64,000 bases of DNA from contig NZ_CP011530.1 of assembly GCF_001605725.1 (NCBI RefSeq), positions 4,340,001-4,404,000 on the forward strand, given 5' to 3'. The DNA comes from Mycobacteroides immunogenum. GTDB taxonomy: Bacteria; Actinomycetota; Actinomycetes; Mycobacteriales; Mycobacteriaceae. The position numbers and the translations under genes were made by a program. Below the pieces are notes generated by a model that ran no database searches, had not been told where the DNA came from, and worked only from the letters and a program-made list of their open reading frames with translations. Below are positions 1-10,843 of this stretch, one piece after another (position 1 is the stretch's first letter; each line of letters opens with the position of its first letter).

Positions 1-198
1 TTTTCGGCGAATCGCTACAACTATGCAGCCAAGATCTACCATAATGGCTATAGTTGCTAAAGGAAATCAGTCACGAAATGTAACTGGTTGAATAGCCGGA
101 GTGCATCACCGCGCGATGGGCACATAGCCAGCGGAACCGATTCGTGGTACCTATGTCGGTGATGGCGAATATCGTCGTTGGCAACGGGGAGGGGTCCA

Positions 199-735
199 GT
201 GAACGGTCTAACAGTCGGATATCTGGCGGCCTTCGCGGTCGGCGGGATCGCGGTGCTGTCGGCCCTTCTGCTCACCGACATCGGACATGGCGACGGAATG
301 CCGTTTCTTAGCCTGACCTCCCTTTCTGCCGCCCTGACCGGCGCCGGTGCCGGCGGGTTCGCCGCTTCCGCCCTGGGCGTCGCCGCACTGCCGACGGCAA
401 TCATCGCTGCTGTCTGCGCCGTTGCGCTGGTGTCTGGCCTGCAACTTTTCTTGAAGTATCTGCGGGGCCAGCAAGCGAACTCTCACTCGGGGCGCGCGTC
501 CTACATCGGCAGGCTCGGCACGGTAACCCTCGAGCTGCCCGCCGCGGGCGGTTGGGGCGAGGTCGCGTTCACCGATGCCGACGGCAACCGGGTGCGTGCG
601 CGGGCGATCACCGCCGAACCCGAGGGGCTGGCCAAGAACGCCGCCGTCTACATCGCCGATGTGGACTCCGAATACCTGCACGTTGTCAGCATTCCCGACG
701 CATCGCCGGATGCGCCTTCCCCGCCCAACCCGTAA
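199..735 (+). CDS. NfeD-like membrane protein
   Basis: A 178-residue protein with three hydrophobic segments (about residues 4-21, 35-55 and 60-78) followed by a soluble C-terminal region (about 95-165) that looks like the small beta-barrel (OB-like) domain of NfeD proteins. NfeD proteins are typically encoded next to flotillins and partner with them in membrane microdomains; a flotillin gene starts 9 bases after this stop. The GTG at 199 is preferred over the TTG 21 bases upstream because a purine-rich GGGGAGGGG lies just before it. The family call rests on topology and neighbourhood more than on a diagnostic motif. Confidence 0.72.
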   Translation: MNGLTVGYLAAFAVGGIAVLSALLLTDIGHGDGMPFLSLTSLSAALTGAGAGGFAASALGVAALPTAIIAAVCAVALVSGLQLFLKYLRGQQANSHSGRASYIGRLGTVTLELPAAGGWGEVAFTDADGNRVRARAITAEPEGLAKNAAVYIADVDSEYLHVVSIPDASPDAPSPPNP

Positions 736-744
736 GGAATCCGC

Positions 745-2289
745 ATGAGCCCGCTTCTCATCGTCGTCATCATCGCCATCGCGGCGCTGGTGCTGTTCGT
801 GGCGCTACCGCTCATCTACGTGCGCAACTACGTCAAGGTGCCGCCGAACGAAGTCGCGGTGTTCACGGGACGCGGTCAGCCGAAGGTGGTGCGTGGCGGT
901 GCCCGGTTCAAGATGCCGGGTATCGAGCGCGTGGACATCATGTCCCTGGAACCGTTCAACGTGAACATCAACCTGCAGAATGCCCTGTCCAACAACGGTG
1001 TTCCGGTCAACGTCGAGGCTGTCGGACTAGTGCGCATCGGCTCCAACGACGAGGCCGTGCAGACAGCCGTGCAACGCTTCCTCACCTCCGACCTCTCCGA
1101 GTTGCAACGGCAGATCAACGAAATCCTGGCGGGCAGCCTGCGCGGCATCACCGCCACCATGACCGTCGAGGACCTGAACTCCAACCGCGACTCGCTGGCA
1201 CGCAGCGTGGTCGAAGAGGCCGGCGGCGACCTCGCGCGTATCGGCATGGAGGTCGACGTCCTCAAGATCGCCGGTATCTCCGACCGCAACGGGTACCTGG
1301 AGTCACTCGGCCAGCGCCGCATCGCCGAGGTACGCCGGGATGCCACGGTCGGCACCGCCGAGGCCGAACGTGACGCGCAGATCCAGTCCGCACAGGCCCG
1401 TCAGGCCGGGGCCATCGCGCAGGCCGAGGCCGATACAGCCATCGCCACCGCCACCCAGAAACGTGACGTCGAGCTGGCCCGGCTGCGCGCGCAGACGGAG
1501 GCCGAGAACGCTCAGGCCGACCAGGCCGGTCCCCTCGCCCAGGCACGTGCCGAAAAGGATGTCGGTATCGCCCGCGAACAAGCGGAGGCGGCGCGCGTGC
1601 AGGCCCGCACCGAGGTGGAACAACGCCGCACCGAGCAGGCGCAGGCCGCGCTGCAGGCCGATGTGATCGCACCCGCCGAGGCCCGGCGCCAGGCCGATAT
1701 CGCGATCGCCGAGGGGGCCCGGCAGGCCGCCATCCTCAAGGCGCAGTCCGACGCCGAGGCCGAGCGGCAGAAGGGCGCGGCCGAGGCCGACGCGCGTAAG
1801 GCGGCCGCCGATGCGTTCCGGGTGGAACAGCAGGCCGCGGCCGAAGGCGCCAAGGCCAAGCTGCTCGCCGAAGCCGACGGCACGAAGGCCAAACTGCTCG
1901 CCGACGCCGAGGGCATCAAGGCCAAGCTGCTGGCCGAGGCCGACGGTAAGAAGGAGGTCGCCGCCGCCCTCAACGCCTACACACCGGAGGCCGCCCGGCT
2001 CCTCACCCTCCCGGACATCCTCAACTCGGTGGTGCAGGCCACCGAAGCCGCGTCGAAACCGATCGGCGAGATCGAAAATCTGTCCATCATCGGCGGCGCG
2101 GGCGATACCCAGGACGCGTTGGGCACCCTCTTCGGGGTAAGTCCGCAGGCAGTGGCGAAAGTCATTGAGAGTCTCCGGGTCTCGGGGATCGACGTGCCCG
2201 ATCTCCTGCGGCGCGCCCAACAACCCAACGAACCCGCGCCCCGCGCTCCCGCACCCGCCGCCCATCCGGAAGGATCTGTGGAGGAATAG
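745..2289 (+). CDS. Flotillin / SPFH-domain protein
   Basis: A 514-residue protein. An N-terminal membrane anchor (about 4-24) precedes an SPFH/band-7 domain (about 30-200). A long Ala/Glu-rich coiled coil (about 200-410) follows, and then a Pro/Ala-rich tail. Flotillins scaffold ordered membrane domains. Around residues 370-402 the coiled coil carries three near-identical 11-residue repeats of the form KAKLLAEADGT. It follows the NfeD-like gene by 9 bases, so the two are probably co-transcribed and form a flotillin/NfeD pair. The ATG has AAGGAAT just upstream. Confidence 0.88.
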   Translation: MSPLLIVVIIAIAALVLFVALPLIYVRNYVKVPPNEVAVFTGRGQPKVVRGGARFKMPGIERVDIMSLEPFNVNINLQNALSNNGVPVNVEAVGLVRIGSNDEAVQTAVQRFLTSDLSELQRQINEILAGSLRGITATMTVEDLNSNRDSLARSVVEEAGGDLARIGMEVDVLKIAGISDRNGYLESLGQRRIAEVRRDATVGTAEAERDAQIQSAQARQAGAIAQAEADTAIATATQKRDVELARLRAQTEAENAQADQAGPLAQARAEKDVGIAREQAEAARVQARTEVEQRRTEQAQAALQADVIAPAEARRQADIAIAEGARQAAILKAQSDAEAERQKGAAEADARKAAADAFRVEQQAAAEGAKAKLLAEADGTKAKLLADAEGIKAKLLAEADGKKEVAAALNAYTPEAARLLTLPDILNSVVQATEAASKPIGEIENLSIIGGAGDTQDALGTLFGVSPQAVAKVIESLRVSGIDVPDLLRRAQQPNEPAPRAPAPAAHPEGSVEE

Positions 2290-2318
2290 CGACACCTCCT
2301 GCGAAGTTGGGACGCGGC

Positions 2319-3143
2319 ATGAGCGAATCGAAGCTGAATCGGTATGGAGTGTGGAACGGCGGCCCGGTCACCCCGGATCAGGCCAAGGCCATCGAGGATC
2401 TCGGCTATGCCTCGGTGTGGATCGGCGGAGTGTTCACCTCCGATCTCGCGTACGTGGAGCCGCTGCTGGAAGCAACGGAGCACCTGACGGTTGCCAGCGG
2501 CATCGTCAACATCTGGACCTCCCCCGTCGATGAGATAGCTGCCGCGTTCCATCGCATCGAGGCGGCCTATCCGGGACGCTTCCTGCTCGGTGTGGGCGCC
2601 GGGCATCCCGAGGCCTCCGCCGAGTACCGCAAGCCCTACGACGCCCTCGTCGAGTATCTGGACGAGCTCGACGAGGCAGGCGTTCCCAAGGAGCGTCGCG
2701 CGCTGGCCGCACTGGGCCCCAAGGTGCTCAAGCTCGCCGCGGATCGCACCGCCGGTGCGCACCCGTATCTGACGACGCCCGAGCACACCCGGCAGGCCCG
2801 CGAGATCATCGGTCCCGACGCACTGCTCGTCCCCGAACACAAGGTGGTGCTCAGCACCGATGCCGAGAGTGCGCGCAAGATCGGCCGGCGCACCGTCGAC
2901 TTCTATCTGAAGCTCAGCAACTACGTAAACAACTGGAAGAGGCTCGGTTTCAGCGACGAGGACGTTACCTCGCCCGGCAGCGACGCCTTCATCGACGCGG
3001 TGGTGGCGCACGGCACCGCCACCGAAATCGCCGCCCGCCTGCACGAGCACCTCGACGCCGGCGCCGACCAGGTGTTGATTCAGGTACTCGGCGACAAGGG
3101 CCTGGTCGACACATTGACCTCGTTGGCGGACACCCTTCGGTAG
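2319..3143 (+). CDS. Luciferase-like (F420-type) oxidoreductase
   Basis: A 274-residue luciferase-like monooxygenase-fold protein. Family features are an early GYASVWIGG segment, HLTVASGIVNIW, and GRFLLGVGAGHPE in the middle of the barrel. Mycobacterial members usually use coenzyme F420, which is inferred here; the substrate is unknown. The ATG at 2319 is favoured; an in-frame TTG lies 12 bases upstream. The gene is 29 bases after the flotillin gene and could be read from the same promoter, but no functional link is evident. Confidence 0.8.
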   Translation: MSESKLNRYGVWNGGPVTPDQAKAIEDLGYASVWIGGVFTSDLAYVEPLLEATEHLTVASGIVNIWTSPVDEIAAAFHRIEAAYPGRFLLGVGAGHPEASAEYRKPYDALVEYLDELDEAGVPKERRALAALGPKVLKLAADRTAGAHPYLTTPEHTRQAREIIGPDALLVPEHKVVLSTDAESARKIGRRTVDFYLKLSNYVNNWKRLGFSDEDVTSPGSDAFIDAVVAHGTATEIAARLHEHLDAGADQVLIQVLGDKGLVDTLTSLADTLR

Positions 3144-3160
3144 TCGCCCACTAGGGTTAG

Positions 3161-4159
<999 letters not shown>

Positions 4160-4192
4160 TGAGCGTTTACGCGAAGAACAGAGGGCACTGAC

Positions 4193-4810
4193 GTGAAGAT
4201 CCGCGAACTCGCGGTACCCGGTTCCTTTGAGATCACTCCAGTCCAGCACCACGACAGCCGGGGAGTTTTTCTCGAACTGTTCAAAGGCCCAGCGCTTGCC
4301 GAGGCCATCGGGCACCCGTTCGATCTGCAGCAGGCCAATTGCTCGGTCTCGGCCGCGGGCTCGCTACGCGGCATCCACTTCGCCGATGTGCCACCAGGCC
4401 AGGCCAAGTACGTGACCTGTCTGACGGGCTCCGTGTACGACGTGGTCGTCGATATCCGCGTCGGCTCACCGACGTTCGGCGCATGGGACGCGGTGCTTCT
4501 CGATCCGCAAGACCGTCGCGCCGTCTACGTGCCCGAGGGGGTGGGCCACGGCTTCCTCGCGCTCGAGGATGACTCGACAGTGGTCTACCTTTGCTCGGCC
4601 GGATACGCACCGGGCCGCGAACACGGTATCGACCCCCTCGACTCGACGGTCGGGATTCAGTGGCCCACCCGTAGACCCGACGGCACCGAGTTGTCATTGC
4701 TGATTTCTGAAAAAGACGGTGCCGCACCGTCATTGCTGGACGCCAGGGATTCGGGCCTGCTTCCCGCCGCCGGCGAGGTGCAGGAGTACTTGGCTGGTCT
4801 CGCCGACTGA
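4193..4810 (+). CDS. rmlC: dTDP-4-dehydrorhamnose 3,5-epimerase
   Basis: A 205-residue cupin-fold epimerase for the third step of dTDP-rhamnose synthesis. Diagnostic residues are the catalytic His in LRGIHFADVP, the QAKYVTC strand, and GVGHGFLALED. Length matches the family (about 200). The start is GTG, with AGAGGG about 7 bases upstream. The gene pairs with rmlB; the other rhamnose genes (rmlA, rmlD) are not in this window. Confidence 0.95.
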   Translation: MKIRELAVPGSFEITPVQHHDSRGVFLELFKGPALAEAIGHPFDLQQANCSVSAAGSLRGIHFADVPPGQAKYVTCLTGSVYDVVVDIRVGSPTFGAWDAVLLDPQDRRAVYVPEGVGHGFLALEDDSTVVYLCSAGYAPGREHGIDPLDSTVGIQWPTRRPDGTELSLLISEKDGAAPSLLDARDSGLLPAAGEVQEYLAGLAD

Positions 4811-4855
4811 TGAACGAACACACGAACGCCAACCCGTGATTGCTAAAGTCCCTAC

Positions 4856-5734
4856 ATGACGCAACCGCCTGCCGGGCCCCCGCCGCCGGATCCCGGGCAA
4901 CCGGAGTTTCCGCCGTACCCGACGCCGGGCGGCACCGGGTACCCACCGGTCGAGCCGCCCCCGGCGGGCGGCTATCCGCCCATCCCGCCGGCCGGTCCCG
5001 TCGGCGGCGAACCGTATCCGCCCTATCCGCAGGCCAACCCGATGGGCTACCCGGCACCACCGGGATATCCCCCGCCGGCATCGCCGTACGGGTATCCAGC
5101 GCCCGGCGCCTATCCCCCGGTGGAAAGCGCGCGAGGCACCAACGGATTCGCGATAGCGTCGCTGATTCTGGGCATTCTGCCGATCTGCGCCGGCATCTTC
5201 GGTGTCATCTTCGGGTTCATCAGCCTGAGCCAGATCAAACGAACCGGCCAGAACGGCCGCGGTTTGGCGATCGCGGGCATCGTGCTCGGGTTCATCTGGA
5301 TGATCGTCATCGCGATCATCGTCGCGGTGGGCGCCGGCCAGTCCGCCAAACGCGACGAGTCGGGCCATGTGTCCCAATCCGGCGATATGGACGTCACCAA
5401 GTTGCGGGTGGGTGACTGCATCGCCGATCTCGGCGAGAAGAGCTACTACACCACTACCAAGGCCATTCCGTGCGCACAGTCGCACAAGGCCGAGGTCTAT
5501 GCGGTGGTACCGCTCTCGGGTAGCTCGCTGCCGTCACAAACGGTGCTGGACGAGAAGGGCAACGAGGAATGCGGCGCCGAGCTTGAGAGCTACGCACCGA
5601 GCGCATTCGACGACGACAGCGTGCAGATCACGTACCTGTATCCGACGAAACGTTCGTGGGCTCAAGGCGATCACGCGATCGCATGCGTGGCCACCTTCAC
5701 CACCGCGCGCACGGCCTCGATCAAGGGCAAGTAA
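4856..5734 (+). CDS. Pro-rich DUF4190-type membrane protein
   Basis: A 292-residue protein. Residues 1-95 are rich in Pro, Gly and Tyr with repeated YPP/GYP units. Residues about 98-160 hold two hydrophobic segments, the first starting FAIASLILGILP, in the DUF4190 manner. The C-terminal part (about 175-290) is extracytoplasmic-looking with a few Cys residues and resembles the septum-formation-type domain of actinobacterial proteins. No enzymatic motif is seen. The gene ends base-to-base against the convergent map gene with no terminator between them. Confidence 0.65.
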   Translation: MTQPPAGPPPPDPGQPEFPPYPTPGGTGYPPVEPPPAGGYPPIPPAGPVGGEPYPPYPQANPMGYPAPPGYPPPASPYGYPAPGAYPPVESARGTNGFAIASLILGILPICAGIFGVIFGFISLSQIKRTGQNGRGLAIAGIVLGFIWMIVIAIIVAVGAGQSAKRDESGHVSQSGDMDVTKLRVGDCIADLGEKSYYTTTKAIPCAQSHKAEVYAVVPLSGSSLPSQTVLDEKGNEECGAELESYAPSAFDDDSVQITYLYPTKRSWAQGDHAIACVATFTTARTASIKGK

Positions 5735-6529
5735 CTAGGGACGCAGGGTGAGGATGCGGGGGCCGTCCTCGGTGACGGCCACCGTGTGCTCCCAGTGCGC
5801 GGCCCGGGATCCGTCCGTGGTGACTACGGTCCAATCGTCGGCAAGCACCCGGGTCTGGGTGGTGCCGAGGGTGAGCATCGGTTCGATGGCGAGCACCGAC
5901 CCCACCGCCAGCAGCGGGCCCTTGCCGGGCGCACCCTCGTTGGGCAGGAACGGGTCCAGATGCATCGAGCGGCCGATACCGTGGCCGCCGTAGCCGTCCA
6001 CGATTCCGAATGCCCGGTCGAACTGCTTTTCGGCGGCGCGGGTGCCCAGCTCGATGGCGTGCGACACGTCGGTGAGCCGGTTGCCCGGGACCATCGCCGC
6101 GATACCGGCTTCCATGGACAGACGAGTCGCCTCCGACAGCGCCTCGTCAATGGGGATCACGGTGCCCACCGCGAACGTCCACGCGGAATCTCCGTGCCAA
6201 CCGTCCAGGATCGCGCCGCAATCGATGGAGACAAGATCACCATCGGCCAGAACCGCTGTTGCCGAAGGTATTCCGTGAACCACCTGATCGTTGACCGAAG
6301 AACAGATGGAGGCCGGGAAGCCGTGGTAGCCCAGGAACGACGGCACCGCGCCCGCATCACGGATCACAGCCTCGGCAACCTGATCCAAATCCAGCGTCGA
6401 TACACCGGCCTTGGCGGCATCGCGCACCGCGACCAGCGCGGCACCCACGATGGAACCCGCGGCGGCCATGGCTTCGAGCTCACCGGGGGTGCGCTGCTCC
6501 ACCGTCTTCTTGCGGCCGAAGAGACCCAC
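5735..6529 (-). CDS. map: Methionine aminopeptidase, type I
   Basis: A 264-residue M24 peptidase that removes N-terminal Met from nascent proteins. The metal ligands can be placed: Asp in VSIDCGAIL and in [10 protein letters not shown], His in [10 protein letters not shown], Glu in LAIEPML and Glu in AHWEHTVAV. The early [20 protein letters not shown] block is also typical. The start is GTG, 14 bases after the adk stop. It is the last gene of the secY-adk-map operon, the standard actinobacterial order. Confidence 0.95.
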   Translation of the reverse strand: MGLFGRKKTVEQRTPGELEAMAAAGSIVGAALVAVRDAAKAGVSTLDLDQVAEAVIRDAGAVPSFLGYHGFPASICSSVNDQVVHGIPSATAVLADGDLVSIDCGAILDGWHGDSAWTFAVGTVIPIDEALSEATRLSMEAGIAAMVPGNRLTDVSHAIELGTRAAEKQFDRAFGIVDGYGGHGIGRSMHLDPFLPNEGAPGKGPLLAVGSVLAIEPMLTLGTTQTRVLADDWTVVTTDGSRAAHWEHTVAVTEDGPRILTLRP

Positions 6530-6543
6530 TAACGACTCGCCTG

Positions 6544-7089
6544 CTACCGGCCCAGGGCCTGCGACGTGCGCGCGAACACCTCGTCCACGGTGCCCACGGC
6601 ATCGATGGTCTGCAGCACGTCCCGGTAGTACTCGAGCAGCGGGGCGGTCTCGTCGCGGTAGACGTTGAGCCGGTTACGGATGATGTCCTCGGTGTCATCG
6701 GCGCGGCCGCGACCCAAGAGCCGCTGCACCAGCTCCTCTACCGGCACCCGGAACTCCAGCACGGCATCGATCTTGACGCCACGAGCCTCTTCCATGGCGG
6801 CCAGCGCGTCGGCCTGGTCCACCGTGCGCGGGAAGCCGTCGAGGATGAATCCGGCCGCCGCGTCCGCCTCATCGAGGCGCGCCTCGACCATCTTGTTGGT
6901 GACCTCGCTGGGCACCAGGTCGCCGGCGTCCAGGTACTGCTTGGCCTGCACGCCCAGCTCGGTGCCCTCGCTGATGTTCGAGCGGAACAGGTCACCGGTG
7001 GAGATCTGCGGAATGCCGAACTTCTCCGAAATCAGTTGTGCCTGCGTACCTTTGCCTGCCCCGGGCGGGCCGAGTAACACCACTCTCAC
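6544..7089 (-). CDS. adk: Adenylate kinase (short form)
   Basis: A 181-residue enzyme interconverting AMP+ATP and 2 ADP. The P-loop [11 protein letters not shown] is at residues 7-17, and the AMP-binding ISTGDLFR and LDGFPRT motifs are present. The short lid [10 protein letters not shown] lacks the zinc-finger insertion, as in other mycobacterial forms of about 181 residues. Its GTG start overlaps the secY TGA by 4 bases (GTGA), so translation is coupled to secY. Confidence 0.96.
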   Translation of the reverse strand: MRVVLLGPPGAGKGTQAQLISEKFGIPQISTGDLFRSNISEGTELGVQAKQYLDAGDLVPSEVTNKMVEARLDEADAAAGFILDGFPRTVDQADALAAMEEARGVKIDAVLEFRVPVEELVQRLLGRGRADDTEDIIRNRLNVYRDETAPLLEYYRDVLQTIDAVGTVDEVFARTSQALGR

Positions 7090-8414
7090 TTCAGGAACCC
7101 TTCGTAGTTACGCTGCATCAACTGGCTTTCAATCTGCTTAACGGTATCCAGACCCACGCCGATCATGATGAGTACCGCAGTGCCACCGAACGGCAGGTTC
7201 TGCGCACCCCCGGAGTTGCCGATCTGCAGGAACAGGTTCGGCAGGATGGCGATGATGCCCAGGTAGATCGAGCCCGGCCACGTGATGCGGTTCAGCACGT
7301 AGCGCAGGTAGTCGGCGGTGGCGCGTCCGGGACGGATACCGGGAATGAAGCCACCGAACTTGTTCATCTCGTCGGCGCGCTCATCGGGGTTGAAGGTGAT
7401 CGACACATAGAAGAACGTGAAGAACACGATGAGCGTGAAGTAGATGGCGATGTACCAGTAGTTGCTGGGGTCGGTCAGGTAGGTGCTGACGAATCGATCC
7501 CACCAGCCCGTCTTGTCCTTACCGCCGCTGCGCACCAGCTGGGTGATCAGGCCCGGGATGTACAGCAGGGACGAGGCGAAGATGACCGGGATAACACCGG
7601 CCTGGTTGACCTTCAGCGGCAGGTAGGTAGACGTACCGCCGTACATCCTCCGGCCCACCATGCGCTTGGCGTACTGGACGGGGATACGCCGCTGGCCCTG
7701 CTCCACGAACACCACACCGACGACGATCAGTAGCGCGGCCACACAGACCGCGGCGAAGGTGACGCCGCCACGGCTGTCCAGGATGGTCTTGCCCTCGGCT
7801 GGGATGCGGGCGGCGATACCGGCGAAGATCAGCAGCGACATGCCGTTTCCGATGCCGCGCTCGGTCACCATCTCACCGAGCCACATCACCAGGGTGGATC
7901 CGGCGGTCATCACCAGGACCATCACCGACAGGGCGAAGATCGACTGGTCGGCCACGATCTCGTCCTTGCGGTCGCAGCCCTGCAGCAGGTTTCCGCTGGC
8001 GCCCAGGGCGACGATCGAGGTCGACTGCAGCAGTGCCAGCGCCACCGACAGGTAGCGCGTGTACTGCGTCATTTTCGCCTGGCCCGACTGGCCTTCCTTA
8101 CGCAGCTGCTCGAACCGTGGGATGACCACAGTGAGCAGCTGAACGATGATGCTGGCGGTGATATACGGCATCACGCCGACCGCGAACACCGACAGCTGCA
8201 GCAACGCGCCACCGGAGAACAGGTTGATCAGGGAGTAGATCTGTGCGGAATCACCGCTGCTGACCTGCTCGACGCAGTACTTCACGTTGGCGTAGTTCAC
8301 ACCGGGAGACGGCAGGGTGGCACCGACTCGATACAGGACCACAATCCCGATCGTGAAGAGGATCTTCCGCCTCAGGTCAGCTGTCCTGAGAGCAGAGACA
8401 AAAGCGGAAAGCAC
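7086..8414 (-). CDS. secY: Preprotein translocase subunit SecY
   Basis: A 442-residue multi-spanning membrane protein, the pore of the Sec translocon. Recognisable SecY segments are the start [13 protein letters not shown], the plug-region [18 protein letters not shown], the [12 protein letters not shown] loop, and the C-terminal loop [16 protein letters not shown]. Start GTG 8412-8414 is preceded by a perfect AGGAGG with 4-base spacing. secY lies about 9.9 kb from rplO, whereas the two are adjacent in most bacteria; mycobacteria are known to carry sppA and methyltransferase genes in this gap. Confidence 0.96.
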   Translation of the reverse strand: MLSAFVSALRTADLRRKILFTIGIVVLYRVGATLPSPGVNYANVKYCVEQVSSGDSAQIYSLINLFSGGALLQLSVFAVGVMPYITASIIVQLLTVVIPRFEQLRKEGQSGQAKMTQYTRYLSVALALLQSTSIVALGASGNLLQGCDRKDEIVADQSIFALSVMVLVMTAGSTLVMWLGEMVTERGIGNGMSLLIFAGIAARIPAEGKTILDSRGGVTFAAVCVAALLIVVGVVFVEQGQRRIPVQYAKRMVGRRMYGGTSTYLPLKVNQAGVIPVIFASSLLYIPGLITQLVRSGGKDKTGWWDRFVSTYLTDPSNYWYIAIYFTLIVFFTFFYVSITFNPDERADEMNKFGGFIPGIRPGRATADYLRYVLNRITWPGSIYLGIIAILPNLFLQIGNSGGAQNLPFGGTAVLIMIGVGLDTVKQIESQLMQRNYEGFLK

Positions 8415-8542
8415 ACATCCTCCTGGCGGACATCTAGGCAGCTCAAGATCTGCTAGATGAATCAGCTGGTGATCCCAGCGCTGGGTAACCGTTTCGGCGG
8501 CCGTCAGGGCACGCCCGGGCCGCGTACGAGACTAACAGTTCG

Positions 8543-9811
8543 CTACATACCCGTGGAAAAGACGGTGTCCTTCTGGTCGGGGACGACGGTACCGTCGGAA
8601 CGTAGCAGCGGCCCGCTGCTGCCATCGGGGTTGGTCCGGCCGTCGGCCGCACAAGGGTATGGATCCAGTTGTTGCGGGTCCGGGTCGATGAACATCGGGT
8701 TGATCAGCCATTTGCCGTCGGCATTGTCGTAGGCCCGGCACATGAGTTCGGTCTTGTTGCGGTTGATGGCGAGGTGCGCCACGGTGGCATCGTCGACGAA
8801 GGTTACGTCGGTGGTCGAGTCCCCTGCGGCGAGAATCTGCCGTTTGTTCACGTCGTACGGTTCGAACGCGGCGGGCCCTTGCACCCCGAAGACCACCTGA
8901 TTGGCCCAGCATCGTTTGCCGTCGACATAGGTGATGACGGTGTCGGCGCCGTCGGGCTGTCCGCCGCAGCCCCGCACGTGCGGGGTCTGCCTTCCGCTGG
9001 CGTCGTAGACGCTGCGCACGCCGATGACCTGAGCGGGCGGGATCCCGATTTCCGGTGACCACACCTTGGCGATGACCTCCGAGGAGGCCGAGATGACCCA
9101 GGTGCTCACGCCGTGGGCCTGCAGGGTGCCGATCAGATCCTTGATCTGGGGGTAGATCCGCACATAGCCGGGCACCGTGGTGCTGCCGATCGTCTGGACG
9201 GCGCCGACGGGTGCGGCGAGGTTCTCACGCTTGGCGGCCCGCGCGAATTCGGCGACCTCATCGGCGGTGTAGCCGGTGGTCAGCGCGACGGTCCACACAT
9301 AGGCGCCATTGCTCCAGCGCTGGTTGTATCCGGTGAACGCTTCCTGCTCGTCGTGCGTCTTGCCCTCACGGATGGCCAGGATCTCGTCGGCGCACGCGGC
9401 GTTGGTCGAGGTGGGCAGCGGCTGCCCGGCGGGCGTGGCGGCGCCACATGCCGTACGCAATGCCGTCGCGGCGGCCTCGGTGATGTGCCGGCTGGTGGCG
9501 TGCCAGTCGGCGGGCTGACGAATCTTGTCCTGCCGCAGCATCCACGCCAGGGTGGCATCGGAGATGTCGTTCTTGACTTCGGTGTTGTCCCAGTCGAACA
9601 GTGCCACCGCCCGGGTGGACCGCTTCCAGGAACCGGTGCAGGTGCTGTTTTGGTCGATGGCGGCCTGCAGTCGCTCGCGAACATCGCCGTACCAGGGCAG
9701 TGCGGGGTCCAGCTGACGGCATTGCGGCGCCGCCGACGCGGCACCGGCGTTCCAGGCCACCGGTACCAGCGCCAGAGAAAGTACGATGACAAGCCAGCCC
9801 GTTGCCTTCAC
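8543..9811 (-). CDS. Secreted HAD-family phosphatase
   Basis: A 422-residue protein with an N-terminal signal peptide (hydrophobic LVIVLSLALVPVAW, cleavage near AASA-APQ). The haloacid-dehalogenase motifs are in order: motif I FDWDNTEVK, where the first Asp is the nucleophile, motif II VISASSE, a conserved Lys in DGKRCWANQ, and motif III AAGDSTTDVTF. This points to a phosphohydrolase acting outside the membrane; the substrate is unknown. Its GTG start overlaps the upstream gene stop by 4 bases, so the two are translationally coupled. Confidence 0.8.
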   Translation of the reverse strand: MKATGWLVIVLSLALVPVAWNAGAASAAPQCRQLDPALPWYGDVRERLQAAIDQNSTCTGSWKRSTRAVALFDWDNTEVKNDISDATLAWMLRQDKIRQPADWHATSRHITEAAATALRTACGAATPAGQPLPTSTNAACADEILAIREGKTHDEQEAFTGYNQRWSNGAYVWTVALTTGYTADEVAEFARAAKRENLAAPVGAVQTIGSTTVPGYVRIYPQIKDLIGTLQAHGVSTWVISASSEVIAKVWSPEIGIPPAQVIGVRSVYDASGRQTPHVRGCGGQPDGADTVITYVDGKRCWANQVVFGVQGPAAFEPYDVNKRQILAAGDSTTDVTFVDDATVAHLAINRNKTELMCRAYDNADGKWLINPMFIDPDPQQLDPYPCAADGRTNPDGSSGPLLRSDGTVVPDQKDTVFSTGM

Positions 9812-10674
9812 CGCCCGAAAGTACCACCGCGCGTCCGTGATTCGGGACCCATCAGCGACCCTTGGGCGCCGGCTTCAATCTGTTGGCCGCGGATCTGCCC
9901 GGCTCGTGCCCAAATGGCTTCCCGCAGTTGCTGACTGTCGGACGGGTGAGCCGTGCCGAGAATCTCGGCGCGCGCCTGCCGGGCAATGCCTACGTCGCGG
10001 TGATAGTTCCGGAAAATCTGGATCTCGCCTTCCCTGTCGGCAAGATATTCGTAGTCGGTGTGCCAGGGCTCGACGATTCGCATCAGTTCGGCGTAGACGG
10101 CCCACTGCCGCAGCGTCTGGGGACCGCCCGCCAAGACCAACAGCCCACCGACGCGTTCGACAGCCTCCCAGCCGGTGGGTGCCGGGATGAATGGGTATTC
10201 GCGTTGGCCATAAGGCGTTTCCCGCCACTGGTGAAATTCGGCGGTGCGGGTGTCCAGGCCGTGGGTGTGCCAGCGCACGGTCCCGTCGGGTTTGGTCCAG
10301 GACAGCCGGCGCAACGCCCGGGCGGCTTGCCGGGTGAGGACCGACAGGTGCGAGGGCAGCAGCACGATCGGGTCCGCGGGTTCGGCGTCGAACGGATTGG
10401 GGTCCAAATGACGGCCGTCGATCAGCACCAGAGTGCCTTCGTGCCGCTGGTACGCCAGACCCCACAGCAGCCGCGCGAGCGTTTTCGCGCCGGCTTCATC
10501 GGAGATGACGTGCCAGGTTTCATGAAACCGGTTGGTGGAGAAGCGCACATCAGCATCGGCTCGTAGCGTGATGACGGTGTACGGCCTTGCGTCGAGCATG
10601 ACAGCGTGCCGGTGCAGCTTCATCAGACTGCCTGCGGTTGCGGCCGTACGTGGCCGCGCAGCTGCCTCGGCCAC
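9808..10674 (-). CDS. Uncharacterised protein coupled to HAD phosphatase
   Basis: A 288-residue soluble protein that I do not recognise. There is no signal peptide or membrane segment, and it is rich in Trp, His and Arg (for example FHETWHVISDE and WHTHGLDTRTAEFHQW). The start GTG at 10672-10674 is chosen because AGGAGG sits 5 bases upstream; the frame stays open further upstream, but that part is antisense to the divergent methyltransferase. Its TGA overlaps the GTG of the HAD phosphatase gene, so the two products are probably made together. Confidence 0.72.
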   Translation of the reverse strand: MAEAAARPRTAATAGSLMKLHRHAVMLDARPYTVITLRADADVRFSTNRFHETWHVISDEAGAKTLARLLWGLAYQRHEGTLVLIDGRHLDPNPFDAEPADPIVLLPSHLSVLTRQAARALRRLSWTKPDGTVRWHTHGLDTRTAEFHQWRETPYGQREYPFIPAPTGWEAVERVGGLLVLAGGPQTLRQWAVYAELMRIVEPWHTDYEYLADREGEIQIFRNYHRDVGIARQARAEILGTAHPSDSQQLREAIWARAGQIRGQQIEAGAQGSLMGPESRTRGGTFGR

Positions 10675-10843
10675 ATTCACCTCCTGATATCTCGGCCACC
10701 CACTGTGCCGGAAAAGCAAACACCTCGATCCAGGTCGCGCGCAACCGAATTTGCGCAGGCCACGGGCACAAGGGTGCGCAATCGTGAACGGCGGCGCACT
10801 ATGGTCGGGGCACTGGTGACCCGCTACAACTAAGGAGCCTGGA

